Source: Paragorgia papillata
Lineage: Eukaryota; Cnidaria; Anthozoa; Scleralcyonacea; Coralliidae
Assembly: GCA_035771165.1 (NCBI GenBank)
Contig: JAWNZC010000222.1
Coordinates: 62,001-126,000, forward strand
Length of the DNA: 64,000 nucleotides
Direction of reading: 5' to 3'
Shown here: in pieces, positions 11,340 through 21,562 of the stretch
How positions within the stretch are numbered: position 1 is the stretch's first letter
Layout of the letters: each line of letters starts with the position of its first letter
Notes under the pieces: generated by a model
What the model saw: the letters and a program-made list of their open reading frames with translations, nothing else
The model's database searches: none
Told to the model about the DNA's origin: nothing
Translations under genes and position numbers: made by a program

Positions 11340-11790
11340 TAAGGCAGATTTCCAGTCTTCGCACGAAGCAACTCGCAGCTCGTGCGAGTACTCGCACGCT
11401 TTTCACTGAATTTTCACCACACGCAGCTCGTTGCGATAACTCGCGGGGTTTCAAGACTGATGAAGCGATACCCGAGTTTTTTTAACAAACTTCGAGGTGT
11501 TTGTATATCCTGATGAAGCACTCTGCTGAGTGTTTGATATAGCATCTCAAACAAATCGGTATTTTAAGGGAAAATCGAGGTGAAAGTTTGATTGATGTAA
11601 TTTATTTCTTCAATATCCATGCAAATTTACCATTGAAACGATAATGATTTCCTTTGTGCAGTTTTCCTCATGAATTACTAATGAATTTGAAATGTTGACA
11701 TAATTTGTTCTGATTGGTTTATTTACCGCGAGTACTTGCATGCTGCGAGTAAAAAATAATTCAAAATGTGTAACTATCTGCCACGAGCGC
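11340..11790. mobile_element. Foldback DNA element, copy 2 (truncated, inverted)
   Basis: Begins AAGGCAGATTTCCAGTCTTC, the same terminus as copy 1, and runs as its inverted copy through CTGATGAAGC, TTTGATATAGCATCTCAAAC, TCATGAATTAC and CTGCCACGAGCGCT. The far end is lost at about 11790. Overlapping ORFs at 11003-11485 arise from this palindrome and are not genes. Confidence 0.75.
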
Positions 11791-13270
11791 TATTACACTC
11801 ACAGGTATATGAACAAAGGTATATACCAAAACCACCGAATAACGTTTGTTCGATTTCAGGAAAATCTGTGTAAAGAAATCTGACCGATCTGAGCCTTGCC
11901 GTAAAATCGATTTCAAAAAAGTTTACAGAAAATAGGGCGGATGGCATGAAAAGCTATCAGTTGTTATTTTGTGTGGCCGTCAAGAACGATTTATATAATA
12001 ATATTGGGATTTCCGCACAAATATCTCATCGTTTGTCAAACGGCGTGTTGCGTGGATGAGATTAAAAAATTCAACGGAATGAGACAACGTCCAGGTGGTA
12101 AATCCGTAAATGCAATGTTATCTTTAGTTTTGGAAATGATATATTTTAATACCAAATTTTTAATAATTGACTTATCCACGAGTGGACGATTTGCTTTCAC
12201 ACTAAAGTGTTTAACAACCGTGGCAAATTAAACGAAACTTAAAGGTGTTGAAATTTTTGGAACGATTAGTCTGACATTTCGAGCAAAGCCCTCACACCAG
12301 AATATTTACTTTGATGACGGACTTCCCAGACTCGGTTTCCAGCCTTATTTCGGGCTGCGACCCGCCCCGGAAATCACGGCTGGGCTCGTGAGCTTGTCAT
12401 TGTCGATTTCCACCAATCACAAACGCGCCTGCACATTTTCAGCAGGCATATATTATTGAACATTTGTATAAATTATCGTGACAGCCCAAAGTGGCGGTCA
12501 ATGGAAAGCTAATAAGTGAGGCGTACGACCGAATTTTCGAAACTTTTGAAAATTATTTTTTTAAAGGATTTGCAACGTGACCATTAGTGGCCAAGATGTG
12601 TTTGCCGTTTAGCCTACTAAGTCAGGAAAATCACTGATATTTCAGTCAGCGCCAATAGTTTGTTGATATTGTAGTCTAATGTTACAAGAAGTCTGTTATT
12701 GTGTTAATAAGCTATGACGCGTTGTCAACAAGTGTAAACCGATATGTGTTTATTGATAGGATTAAGTAGTGAGTCGGGATTAGAGAGACGAGTTTCAATG
12801 TGTCTGTGTTCGACTGTTCGAGGCGTTTCCGAAGTGAACTGTTTGTTTCTTAGTCTTTGACGAGGCCAATTCGCAAATAATAAAGATCATCGTTATAAGC
12901 CCTAACGTGTGAATACTATAGTGTAGCTGCTTAGCATAGCGCGTGGCGACCGTCTACAATATCGTAAAACCTAACTCGAAATCAATCACAACTGCGATTT
13001 CACCTTTGATTTCTTTCATGGAAGATGATCAGATGCGGTTTCTCCAGTCAGTTTGAATCACGGCAGAGTTCGGCGACGATTTATAGAACGACGAAGATGC
13101 TAAAAAGCGAATTGAACCTGGTGAATGTCAGATTGTTTATTTACATTAATACCGTTTGTGAATTGTGTCTTCGTGAAATGGCGGACCTAATTGTTGATTA
13201 AAGATCTCCATAAGAAAAGATTGCACCTTGCTTCAGTTCACGAAGCTCACTGAATTATAAGTCGTGTCTT
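11791..13270. other. Unrecognised region, outer part of a large inverted arrangement
   Basis: No gene is supported. An 86-codon frame at 11971-12231 shows no domain. The segment near 12325-12420 (CCAGCCTTAT, GGGCTGCGACCCGCCC, GGCTGGGCTCGTGAGC) resembles the inverted complement of 22070-22145. With the arms at 13284 and 21942, this suggests an old inverted duplication. Confidence 0.5.
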
Positions 13271-13283
13271 TGCTGCATTTCTA

Positions 13284-13690
13284 CGATGGCTTATTGGGGC
13301 CATCACCCTTTTTTTTAATTTCGCGACTTTTTTAAAAAAAGCGCTGCAATTTTATTAGAGTTGCACACTTTTTTTTTTTCGCGACTTTTTAAAATTACAC
13401 ACTTTTTTTTTTTTCGCGACTTTTTAAAATTGCACACTTTTTTTTTTTCGCGACTTTTTAAAATTGCACACTTTTTTTTCGCGACTTTTTAAAATTGCAC
13501 ACTTTTTTTTTTCGCGACTTTTTAAAATTACACACTTTTTTTTTTCGCGACTTTTTAAAATTGCACACTTTTTTTTTTTTCGCGACTTTTTAAAATTACA
13601 CACTTTTTTTTTTTTCGCGACTTTTTAAAATTACACACTTTTTTTTTTTCGCGACTTTTTAAAATTGCACACTTTTTTTTCCGCATTGTT
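13284..13690. repeat. Poly-T/CGCGACTTTTTAAAATTGCACAC minisatellite (left arm)
   Basis: About nine tandem units. Each has a run of 8-13 T followed by CGCGACTTTTTAAAATTGC (or TTAC) and ACAC. It starts with GATGGCTTATTGGGGCCATC, and the same border occurs inverted at 21920-21942. Length variation is in the T run. Confidence 0.9.
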
Positions 13691-13700
13691 GTATTTCAAA

Positions 13701-13877
13701 ATGGTGAACTCGCTGTCGTTTACGTTTTTCCTTGGCTTGTTTTTATTGCATTTGCGGCTTGTACAAACTGTTATTCCATATTATCTACCAGCACTTTCAC
13801 GGCAGTTTCACCTTTACAACGTGTCCATTGTCCAGAAAATCGGGCATTTTAAGCGAAAGCTATTAAGAGGATACTGA
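13701..13877 (+). CDS. Short signal-peptide-like ORF, left copy
   Basis: 58-residue ORF starting MVNSLSFTFFLGL, with a hydrophobic N-terminal core suited to a secretion signal, and ending with VQKIGHFKRKLL. It is the inverted counterpart of the ORF at 21560-21721; the first 13 residues and the tail GHFKRKL agree. Small indels between the copies change the middle of the frame (left HLRLVQTVIPYY, right FAACTNCYSISY), and the right copy has the better signal-peptide core, so the left copy is probably the altered one. No family is recognised. It lies directly after the poly-T/CGCGAC array and upstream of the Harbinger and THAP elements. It may be a first exon, an element-encoded peptide, or a non-coding arm that happens to be open. 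Confidence 0.35.
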   Translation: MVNSLSFTFFLGLFLLHLRLVQTVIPYYLPALSRQFHLYNVSIVQKIGHFKRKLLRGY

Positions 13878-14224
13878 AGAGTTTAAATTTAAAACGAAGG
13901 AGCAACCAATACGACATGGAGGCAGTCATTATTGCCATCGAATATGAGCTCAGTGGGAGTGAAATTTTGTTGGATATCGACAAATGCATCAGCGGCTGAG
14001 AAATGATTATGGAATTATTGTCGTCAGAGTAAACGGTTCGTCTGTCATTGAAACAACTAGATCAATAACAATTTTATTGCTGGGCATTGTGGTGTATTTT
14101 GCTATCATGCGTTATGTGTAACTTGTTTAGTCGAAAGCTAATATTATGAAAAGTATAGCCTAGAACTTCACGAAACTTACGACGAATATTGTTTTGACTA
14201 TGCTCTTGCTGCCTATGCAAACCA
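13878..14224. other. Spacer with a protein-like segment
   Basis: At 14145-14218 the plus strand reads YSLELHETYDEYCFDYALAA in one frame. A diverged direct counterpart is at 21190-21264. The reading frame is closed upstream, so this can only be an exon remnant. The rest is unrecognised. Confidence 0.35.
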
Positions 14225-14260
14225 CAGTTAATAGAAGGGAGACTGGTTAGGCTAGCCGGC
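14225..14260 (+). repeat. Left outer inverted repeat
   Basis: CACAGTTAATAGAAGGGAG followed by ACTGGTTAGGCTAGC. The inverted partner is at 21011-21045 with a single indel. A second shared word, ATCACGTGATGC, lies about 60 bp inward on both sides. The pair brackets both the Harbinger element and the THAP ORF and looks like the ends of an older transposon. Confidence 0.65.
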
Positions 14261-14590
14261 AATCTTCAAAGGGGGCGGCAAATGATGTCGGGGATCAAAG
14301 GGGAAAAAATCACGTGATGCGGAGAGTTCATCGCTTCGTAAACATTGAAAGGTGATACATAAGGAATTCACAGCACTTGATAGAAACGAGAGGTTTTCCC
14401 GTCGCTAGAAGCTAATACGGACTTTAAGATAACACGACGACAACCGCAACGGCAACATCAAAACCGAGAAGGGTCTGGGGAGAGGACGCCGTCGGCGACG
14501 TAGATCTTTTATATTTAAGGTTTTTCCACAACGCCAACGGCGACGTCAAGGTATAAAACCGCAAAGCAGTGTTTCTGTCGTTTACTTGCA

Positions 14591-15679
14591 ATGGTATCCT
14601 TTAAATCTGCTCGTGATTTGTTGCTGGTTGGTGTAGATGAAGGTTTGTTAGACGAAGAGGAGTTTTTATTGCTTTATGACCTCAATACTTCTTCGAATCC
14701 TGAATATCCTTACACAAGCTACCCAGAGTTTGACCTGCAGTCAATTTGTGAAGCTGAGGCCATCACGTAACACTCATGAATGATGAACACTCATGGCCAT
14801 CACGTAACACAGTGGAATCACCAGATCCTGAATCCAGAAGCACTAGAAACTTATGCAGAGGTGATTTCTGCCAAAGGTGCAGCTCTAACCAACTGCTTTG
14901 GTTTTGTTGATGGAACTGTCCGACAAATTTCAAAGCCTGGAAAAAATCAGAGGATCGTGTACAATGGTCATAAGAGTGCGCGCATTAAAGTTCCAATCCG
15001 TTACATTGCCCAATGGACTTATTGCTAATTTGTATGGACCAGTTGGTAGGTAGCTTTTCCAAAACGTTTATATTGTAATTATCGCATTGGAAAGATGTTA
15101 AATGCAAAACTGCATAGAGTATAAAGACTGAAAGAATGCTACATGGTAGACTTGATTTATTTGCAGAAAGTCAGGTGAATGGAATTTTCCTTTCGATAAT
15201 GACCATGTATCCAGATATTAAAATAATCCAAGAAATGGCATTAAATTATTTTACCTTTTTTAACAGAAGGAAGAATGCACGATGCAAGGATGCTTGGTGA
15301 ATCTGGCTTATATGAGAACCTGGCCCAGTTTGCATTTTCAAGAAATCAAGAACCAATGTGCATTTATGGGGACCCAGCATATCCACTGAGGATACACCTA
15401 CAAGCTCCATTTCGCCAGGCGATCATGACTCAGGATATGCTGGACTACAACAAATCAATGAGCCTCGTTAGAGTGTCTGTAGAGTGGCTATTTGGTGATA
15501 TAGTCAATTACTTTAAATTTATAGACTTTAAGAAGAATCTTAAAATTGGACTGAGTCAAGTAGGGAAAATGTATATAGTTTGTGCTCTTTTAAGGAATGC
15601 CCTGACTTGCCTCTATAAAAATAATACCTCAAAGTATTTTAATTTAGACCCACCAACTCTGCATGAATACTTTGCATAA
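14591..15679 (+). pseudogene. Harbinger DDE transposase (HARBI1-like), disrupted
   Basis: The first coding segment, 14591-14770, starts MVSFKSARDLLLVGVDE and ends in a stop. It matches the usual N-terminus of cnidarian HARBI1-like proteins as I recall them. The central helix-turn-helix portion is missing at about 14757-14790, where CATCACGTAACACT is duplicated around an internal deletion. The next segment holds the first catalytic Asp in NCFGFVDGTVRQISKP (about 14890-14940). After YNGHK a small deletion shifts the frame. In the shifted frame coding continues through LPNGLIANLYGPV to a donor at 15046. An intron (15046-15266) is followed by exon 15267-15679, with the second Asp in GRMHDARML and the Glu in SVEWLFGDI, so all three DDE residues can be seen. 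The product would be a nuclear transposase; this copy cannot make it intact. Confidence 0.85.
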
Positions 15680-16195
15680 TTTTGTATATTTGAACATGAT
15701 ATTTGAACCATGGTATGTACTTATTCAATTCTGTATTTACAATTTTACATTGGTATGTATTTATTTTAGTAATACCGGTATTTATAATGATAAAATTGTA
15801 AATAAAAACAAATAGATTATGTAGCAGTGCTGGGGGTGATTGGCTAAAACAAACCACAGTCACACATCTTACATGTTTTTTTTTAAAAGCAAGCAGCATA
15901 AGCACACTGTAAAAACATGCACATGCACACCATGTCAAGTTTTCTTCATTTGTAATTTTATTCTTAAATATTACACCTGATTCTTAAAAAGATTCATTTG
16001 GAGCCACCTTAACCAAATGGTTAACTTAATACAACTTTAAATAATAGAATGGTCATCATTCAACAACTATCTAATGGAAATTTAAATATGAACAGCCCAA
16101 TGGGACTCAACATTAACAATGGCAAATGTAAAATGCAAGCCACTTTTAAAGAATATAATGAGGGTTTAATAACAAATTTTCATTATTAAGTGTTG
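15680..16195. other. Convergent intergenic region within Harbinger
   Basis: Short non-coding stretch between the transposase stop and the Myb-like stop. A candidate polyadenylation signal AATAAA for the transposase is at about 15800. No other feature recognised. Confidence 0.5.
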
Positions 16196-16978
16196 TTAAT
16201 TTTTCTTCATCTTTTCAAAAAAATCTAACATTGCTTGTTGCTGAAGCATCATTTGCAAATTTGACATCTGTTGCATTTGTTGCTGAAATTGCTGCTGTTG
16301 TTGCTGCTGCTGCTGTTGTTGCTGTTCTACTATTCTTTGGATTATTAAATCTTGTTGGTTGCTGGATTGCTGCTGCTGCATCGAAGTAGATTCAAACTTT
16401 TTTTCTTCCAATTCATGCATTTTCCTTTTCAATTGCATTTCCTCCTCTTTTAGTCCTCGTTCGTTCATGAATTTCTCTTTTAAATACTCAATGGTTTCAC
16501 TGCCACTCCTCCTTTTCCTTTTATTCATACTAGTATTTTCTTCATCCTCTTCAGCATTTCTCCTTTTTGTTTCCCCCATTGTTTCCATGGCTTTTCTTCT
16601 TATGTCATCAGCTTTCATTTTATCTTGCTCAGCTTTGTCTTGTTGAGCACGACTTGCCTCTTGTTGTTCAGCATCTGCTGTTTCCTTAACATCATTGATT
16701 TCTTCAATGATTTCATCCAGTTGTGTCTTCTCCGGAGAAGTACCAGTCTCCCGTTCTTCCTGCCTCATTTTCTTCTGGTATTTCTTTTGCAGCAGGACTA
16801 GATGGTCTCTAACTGATCGTTGGGTCACTGTATATTTTGGATTTACTAAAGAGTTCAAATTGGTTGCGATTTCCTTCCACAGAGCACCTCGTTCCACTGA
16901 CCCCTTCCTGTGCTTGAAAGGACTGATGGTTAATACTTCACGGCAGAGAATAATGTTATGCTCTGTTGTCCACTCCAT
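16196..16978 (-). CDS. Myb/SANT-like DNA-binding partner of Harbinger transposase
   Basis: Intact 260-residue frame. Start chosen at MEWTTEHNIILCREVL (16976-16978) because a strong acceptor (TTTTTTCTAG) sits four bases upstream, implying a spliced 5' leader; 17 more in-frame codons lie upstream of that acceptor. Residues 1-80 form a Myb/SANT-like trihelical domain: Trp at 3, then GALWKEIATNL, then a recognition helix around QRSVRDHLVLLQKKY. Residues 85-150 are charged and helical, with KRNAEEDEEN and a basic NKRKRRSGS cluster that could be a nuclear localisation signal. A coiled coil (YLKEKFMNERGLKEEEMQLK) and a polyglutamine tract follow, then a short C-terminal helix LDFFEKMKK. In Harbinger elements this protein binds termini and helps transposase enter the nucleus. 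It is convergent with the broken transposase. Confidence 0.85.
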   Translation of the reverse strand: MEWTTEHNIILCREVLTISPFKHRKGSVERGALWKEIATNLNSLVNPKYTVTQRSVRDHLVLLQKKYQKKMRQEERETGTSPEKTQLDEIIEEINDVKETADAEQQEASRAQQDKAEQDKMKADDIRRKAMETMGETKRRNAEEDEENTSMNKRKRRSGSETIEYLKEKFMNERGLKEEEMQLKRKMHELEEKKFESTSMQQQQSSNQQDLIIQRIVEQQQQQQQQQQQQFQQQMQQMSNLQMMLQQQAMLDFFEKMKKN

Positions 16979-17029
16979 TTTCCTAGAAAAAATAAGAGTA
17001 AGTTCTATATGTTCTACATACAGAAACAT

Positions 17030-17140
17030 GTGTGTATATATCTATATATGTATGTATGTGTGTGTATGTATGTATGTATGTATGTGTATATATATAATTA
17101 TATTATATATACAGTACATACTGTATATACAGTACATACA
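17030..17140. repeat. TATG/TGTA microsatellite
   Basis: Alternating TATGTATG, TGTGTG and TATATA words, ending in ATACAGTACATACTGTATAT palindromes. Lies in the upstream region of the Myb-like gene. Confidence 0.85.
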
Positions 17141-17764
17141 GTTAGTTACATAAGCCTGATCCTGACCAAAATAATAATAATAATAATGATAATAAAAATA
17201 AAACCCTATTTATTATACAGGTTAAAACTTGTTCAACAAGATAGTGTCTGTTATCAGTGAAAGATAATAAGATAAAACAAAATAAATATGTAAATGTATA
17301 ATTATGAAACCTGGCCATAACCCTAAACGTAACCTAATTAAATGGTAATTTTTCATCTATCATTTCCAGCAACTACATGCCTGACTTTTAACTGAACAAT
17401 AACCTTTCCATATTTGTGCTTTAGGAAGAAGTAACTGTTAAAATTTGTGTAGATATACATAACAAACAAGGTCGTGAGTCATGAATTCTTTGCTAAATTT
17501 GCCATACGTCTTTTTAGAATTTGATACAAAACAAACAAGATTGTGAGTTATGAATTATTTATCTAATTCTGTAAGCTTGTGCTATTTTGGAACATGAATA
17601 TTAAAACAAACTTTCGTAATTATTCTCAAGCTAACAACAAAGGTTGACAAAGGTTAACCACTTTAAAACAGAAACGATCACCTTAACATATCCCTCCAAA
17701 AGCGCTAAATACAGGTAATTTAAACGAAAAACAGAGATTCATTGATAAATACCTTTATAAATGA
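17141..17764. other. Upstream region of the Myb-like gene
   Basis: AT-rich DNA. ACAAACAAG(G/A)TCGTGAGT- and AACAAGATTGTGAGTTATGA-like words repeat at about 17461 and 17531, a diverged short direct repeat. No gene recognised. It should hold the promoter and 5' leader of the minus-strand gene. Confidence 0.45.
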
Positions 17765-17944
17765 TTATCCACCGACAGTCCACTCTCCCCAAAACTCACA
17801 AAGCAGCCACAACGCCAAAACGCGAGTTCTCGCGTCCTGGACGCGACGTCGCGACGTCACAAAACTGCACAGTAAGCATTTTTGGTGAAATGATCGCTTC
17901 CGGTTAGCGTCGCCGTTGCCGTTGTCGTGCGATCTTAAAGTCTC

Positions 17945-18700
17945 TAATGTGTTGACATGAAACATGATATGGGCTTTTAACCTGCCCTTTGGCAACATGT
18001 TGAAGAAGGTACAATCGTTGTTGAAGACAAACACGGTTTTTAATCGTCGTTTGAAGTGAAGTCTGGAGTGATGCTCGCAAGTGGTTTGTTGGTGATTTGT
18101 ATTTACTTGATTATTTCTGTCGCTGAAACTGCTATAATTCCCGTATTATTGTATTAACGAACTTACGTTTGATGGCAATTATTCCAAAATACAATTGGAA
18201 GAGTTTGTATATTTTTCTTTACCCACATCATTTGAAGTCATACTGTAGCTGTTTTGATCTTACTGGTGACATGAAAAATATATAACCGAATTTTGATATT
18301 GTTCTTGTTTGGTACTTTGCCACCATGCAATTAAAACTAACTATTTTTCAAATATCAGGCTCAAAAAGGTTCTTATTTTAAATTGTTTATAGTAGGGCGA
18401 CAGTGCGACACATTCCAAATTTGTATAAATGTATATGTGGGTGTTCACTTTTAGATCACTTGACTAGATTTTGAGAAAACAATTGAACATATGACTTTCT
18501 GCTTTAGAATCTCCCATAGCTAAGTGACTGAGTGAGATAACATGTTGTTCGTGGCCAATCAATCTGACCACATAAAATTTGTACTTGGGAAATGTTGTTA
18601 ATAAATATAAAATTAAAGCTTAAAATGTTGTTAATACATGTATTTTAATTGTACTTACTGCACTTCACAATTCGCTGTCTTAGGTTGAATCTAAGTTACT
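17945..18700. other. Interior of outer element, nothing recognised
   Basis: AT-rich, no long ORF and no repeat. It lies between the Harbinger terminus and short minus-strand coding-like remnants. Confidence 0.45.
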
Positions 18701-18826
18701 TTATTCTAGTACTTTCCAGGCTGGGGCATGCTCCTCCAGAAATTTTTGATTTACTGCATGTAGTCTCTGAAACACTACTATTCCTTGTATTTTGAGGACA
18801 GTTTTAACACGAAAATATTGTATCAT
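18701..18826 (-). CDS. Short coding-like ORF, possible last exon
   Basis: A 41-codon minus-strand frame. It contains KTVLKIQGIVVFQRLHAV followed by NQKFLEEHAPAWKVLE and a stop. Composition is protein-like (balanced, amphipathic) and unlike the surrounding AT-rich noise. The open frame extends 14 codons upstream of the Met. It lies downstream of the minus-strand THAP ORF and could be a distal exon of the same element-encoded protein. I do not recognise the family. Confidence 0.3.
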   Translation of the reverse strand: MIQYFRVKTVLKIQGIVVFQRLHAVNQKFLEEHAPAWKVLE

Positions 18827-19029
18827 TAACAGTGACAAACCAAGATTTAATGTTCTATTCTATCATTGTATATATCACAATTCTTGATCTTCTTTTCCAA
18901 AAATAATTATAAAATAGAAATTTAAGTGCATTTCAGAATTTAAAATATACATGAAACATGACATGATATGTGAGACAAAAATAAACACACAACAGACAGA
19001 TTCAAGTATTTTGTTTGTACCCTTTCAAA

Positions 19030-19262
19030 CTATTTGTTGTTCCTAAAAATAAACCGGTGTACAAAATTCTGAAAACTTGTGTGTAAAATCTTTGCTTTGG
19101 ATGTCTTGAAATTTGTGGCTGCATCTCTCATTCTTAACATAACTTGCAGTGTTGATTACGATATTCTGCCATCAGGAAGTTCAATCACCAACTGTACATC
19201 CACAAGACCACCACCTTCAAGTTCAAACAGGAACTGGTTACAATATATCTCTTCAAACTGAT
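19030..19262 (-). pseudogene. Coding-like remnant with one stop
   Basis: Reading the minus strand from about 19260 gives QFEEIYCNQFLFELEGGG, then VDVQLVIELPDGRIS, a stop, and in the same frame LQVMLRMRDAATNFKTSKAK. The run is protein-like for about 75 codons with a single stop, so it may be a decayed exon of the outer element. No domain identified. Confidence 0.3.
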
Positions 19263-20092
19263 GGCTAGATCTTCCCCAATGTCATTTGCATTGTTGAATT
19301 ATCATACTGTATCTCCGAAGACACTCACAAGTTACATTGTACCACTTTGGAGGGAAGGAGTTTCTCCTTTCGTGGGCTGCAGTGATGTGACCGGTTCCAT
19401 GCCACTACCCATTTTATTAAAATTACTTTTAGTTACTTAAGGTACTTACTTACTTACTTACTTACTAAATTAATTAATTAATTGCATTACAAATATCAAG
19501 TTATACGTAGAACACCTCACCAAGTGTCAGGCTGAGCATACAACTAGGTTACAAGCTTGATTACAGTAAAACAAGGTAATTTGTATACATGTTCTAGGCA
19601 TGTTAGGTGAAGGAAAATTCGAGTGTAGAATATATACATTTTAAGACCAAACCGGGACCAGTTGCGAAAAATGCAACTACACAGGCCTTCCCGCAGGAAT
19701 TGAACCCATGATCTTGCGATTCTAGTGCAATGCTCTGACCATTGCTTCCAAGTTTCGAGAACTTAGACATTTTTCCTGAAACAGGTGGAACAGCTTTACA
19801 ACAATTTCTACATTAACTGTTCCCTGTTTGTTTAGTCACCTGGCATAAAATGTAACTGGAAATATATTTTTTTTAAATTTAAAAGTTTTCAAAATTGAGG
19901 AAAATGCAAATTACATGTAAATTTGTTTTATATCCAAAAAAAAATAGTGGAAAGAGGGAAGTCCCTAGGATTCAAACCTTTGCCAAGGTTTTGTAACAAA
20001 TGTTAAAATTTGTGGTAACTTAAATCGTCTCACACCTACTAGCATTGAGGATCTGACTAATTAGCTATGTACAGTAAATTTAAAAAAGACTA
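19263..20092. other. Interior of outer element, nothing firm
   Basis: A short TTAC/ACTT repeat lies at 19440-19470 and an AATTAATT run after it. No gene supported. Confidence 0.45.
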
Positions 20093-20831
20093 TCAAAACA
20101 AGAAGAAATTATTGGAAAAAAATAGACAATAACTACAATCCTGGTTAATTAATGAAACAGTGTTAAGTAGTAACTCTCTGCTCCGCAGAGGCTTCTTGAG
20201 CTTTTTTGAGCACTTCAATACATAGTGATTAGCTATGCTGTGAATGCCATCATACAGTTCCATTTTAATGCTACTATGTTCAGCTGTATCTACTTTCCAA
20301 GACTGTATATTTTCCTCGTCAAGATGCTTATGCAAATCTGCCATATTGATATTTACCGACAAGTGCGAAGGGTCGACTGACGAAGAAGATGGCATATCTT
20401 CTTCACTGACTCGTATCAAAGTTCGACGCTCTTTTTTAAGAACATCATGGCTTTTGGCAGGTAAATTATCGGTTGGAATACTTCCAGTAACCAACACTTT
20501 TCGTTAGGATCTAGAAATTAAAAACAATATCGATTTTAATCCGACATTGAATTATTCATAAAGGGCCCTTTGTTCTCACACGACGAAAGTAACAAGACGC
20601 GCAGCAACAGAACAGAATATATAAAAACTCACTTGTAAGAATGCAATCTTGCGTAAAATGAAGTTCGCAAACATAAACATTGTTTTCCTCGATCCGCTGT
20701 CCTCTAGCTTTCCTCTCCAGCCATGCTGTCTGCTCGCCATCGTCTGCGCGAACAGCTGGGATCTTGAAAAGTGAAAGCCCGTGCTTTCTACTGGTCGAAC
20801 AACCAAAAAACGTACAGTTTACACCAGGCAT
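20093..20831 (-). CDS. THAP-domain protein, two predicted exons
   Basis: Exon 1 (20831-20633) starts MPGVNCTFFGCSTSRKHG and continues through FKIPAV, WLERKARG and VYVCELHFTQDCILT. These supply the C2CH zinc ligands (Cys-x4-Cys and Cys-x2-His), the Trp and the Phe of a THAP DNA-binding domain. A GTGAGT donor follows at 20632. The best acceptor in frame is the AG at 20497-20498, preceded by a CCTAAC branch-like motif. Exon 2 then reads LVTGSIPTDNLPAKSHDV, completing the usual THAP tail with its Pro. About 110 more residues follow, rich in Ser, Lys and Leu, to a stop at 20093. An upstream acceptor (TTTCTAG) would shift the frame and truncate the protein. THAP domains occur in host regulators and in P-element or ISL2EU transposon proteins. 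Its position next to the terminal repeat at 21011-21045 favours a transposon origin. Confidence 0.65.
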
Positions 20832-21010
20832 ATCTTCAAACTATCATTTGAAGACAATACCGCAACAACAGGAACAAAAAGAAGACACAGAACGGAAGAT
20901 TTCTGACGCAGATTTTCAAGATCGCAACAATAGCTTTGAAATCCACCCCCTCTCTGCATCACGTGATACAAATAAACCGTGATCAATAGCATGTTTTGTC
21001 ACGTGGTACA

Positions 21011-21045
21011 GCTAGCCTAACCAGTCTCCCTCTATTAACTGTGTG
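21011..21045 (-). repeat. Right outer inverted repeat
   Basis: GCTAGCCTAACCAGTCTCCC then TCTATTAACTGTG, the inverted partner of 14225-14260. It lies about 180 bp upstream of the THAP start codon. Confidence 0.65.
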
Positions 21046-21425
21046 CAAACAAATAAGCGTGAAACTCAGTGCATGTAAAGTGTTAGAGAAATTTAAGAAT
21101 GTAAACAAAAGCTCAAAGGCGTTTATTGTCTGAAGCGACTGGCCGACTGCCCGAATTAGTTTACTTGAAAGCTAATATTTCGCTTACTATAGCTCAGAGC
21201 TTTACAACATTTACGAAGAATGGTATTATGAATATGTTCTTGCTGGTCGTGTAAATAAATCTGTGCGAAAAGCTTTAAAAAATCTACAAGTGTCGGCGAA
21301 ATGTATCTAGCGTCAAAGCGGATAATACATTTTACGGAGATGTCTGGCCATGTCTGGGTTGGTTCAAGATACTGAATTTTGAATACCGTATACTGTCTTT
21401 AATTTTCTTCTAAATGCTCACTAAA
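21046..21425. other. Spacer with a protein-like segment
   Basis: At 21190-21264 the plus strand reads YSSELYNIYEEWYYEYVLAG, the diverged direct counterpart of 14145-14218. Nothing else recognised. Confidence 0.35.
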
Positions 21426-21439
21426 ATTATTATAATCTA

Positions 21440-21562
21440 TAGTAATAGAGTTGATGTTCTTGGGCATAAATATGTTTTTCGCCTTCGGCTCGGGCTAAAA
21501 TGAGCCTGAGTCGGGCCAAAAACATATTTATGCCCGCAAACATCAACTCCATTGTTATATTA
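21440..21562. repeat. Hairpin (foldback) sequence
   Basis: Inverted arms: GAGTTGATGTT and GGGCATAAATATGTTTTT on the left, AAAAACATATTTATGCCC and AACATCAACTCC on the right, with a CGGGCT-rich loop. It overlaps the 3' end of the right signal-peptide ORF. Confidence 0.85.

Larger units (their letters stand above)
14416..17944. mobile_element. Harbinger-type DNA transposon (transposase plus Myb-like partner)
   Basis: Element of about 3.5 kb. Termini carry ACTTTAAGAT near 14421 and the complement ATCTTAAAGT near 17932. Each continues inward into a CGACGACAACCGCAACGGC-like stretch. TAA lies at 14413-14415 and 17945-17947, fitting the 3-bp TAA/TTA target duplication usual for Harbinger elements. 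It encodes a DDE transposase on the plus strand and a Myb/SANT-like protein on the minus strand, convergent, which is the standard two-gene layout. The transposase is disrupted, so this copy is probably not autonomous. It appears to have inserted inside an older element bounded by 14225 and 21045. Confidence 0.85.

Noticed and set aside
11003..11485. 160-codon plus and 94-codon minus ORFs
   Set aside because: Overlapping frames on the palindromic junction of two foldback copies.
16359..16646. Plus-strand ORF rich in Ser/Leu/Phe
   Set aside because: Shadow of the Myb-like gene on the opposite strand.
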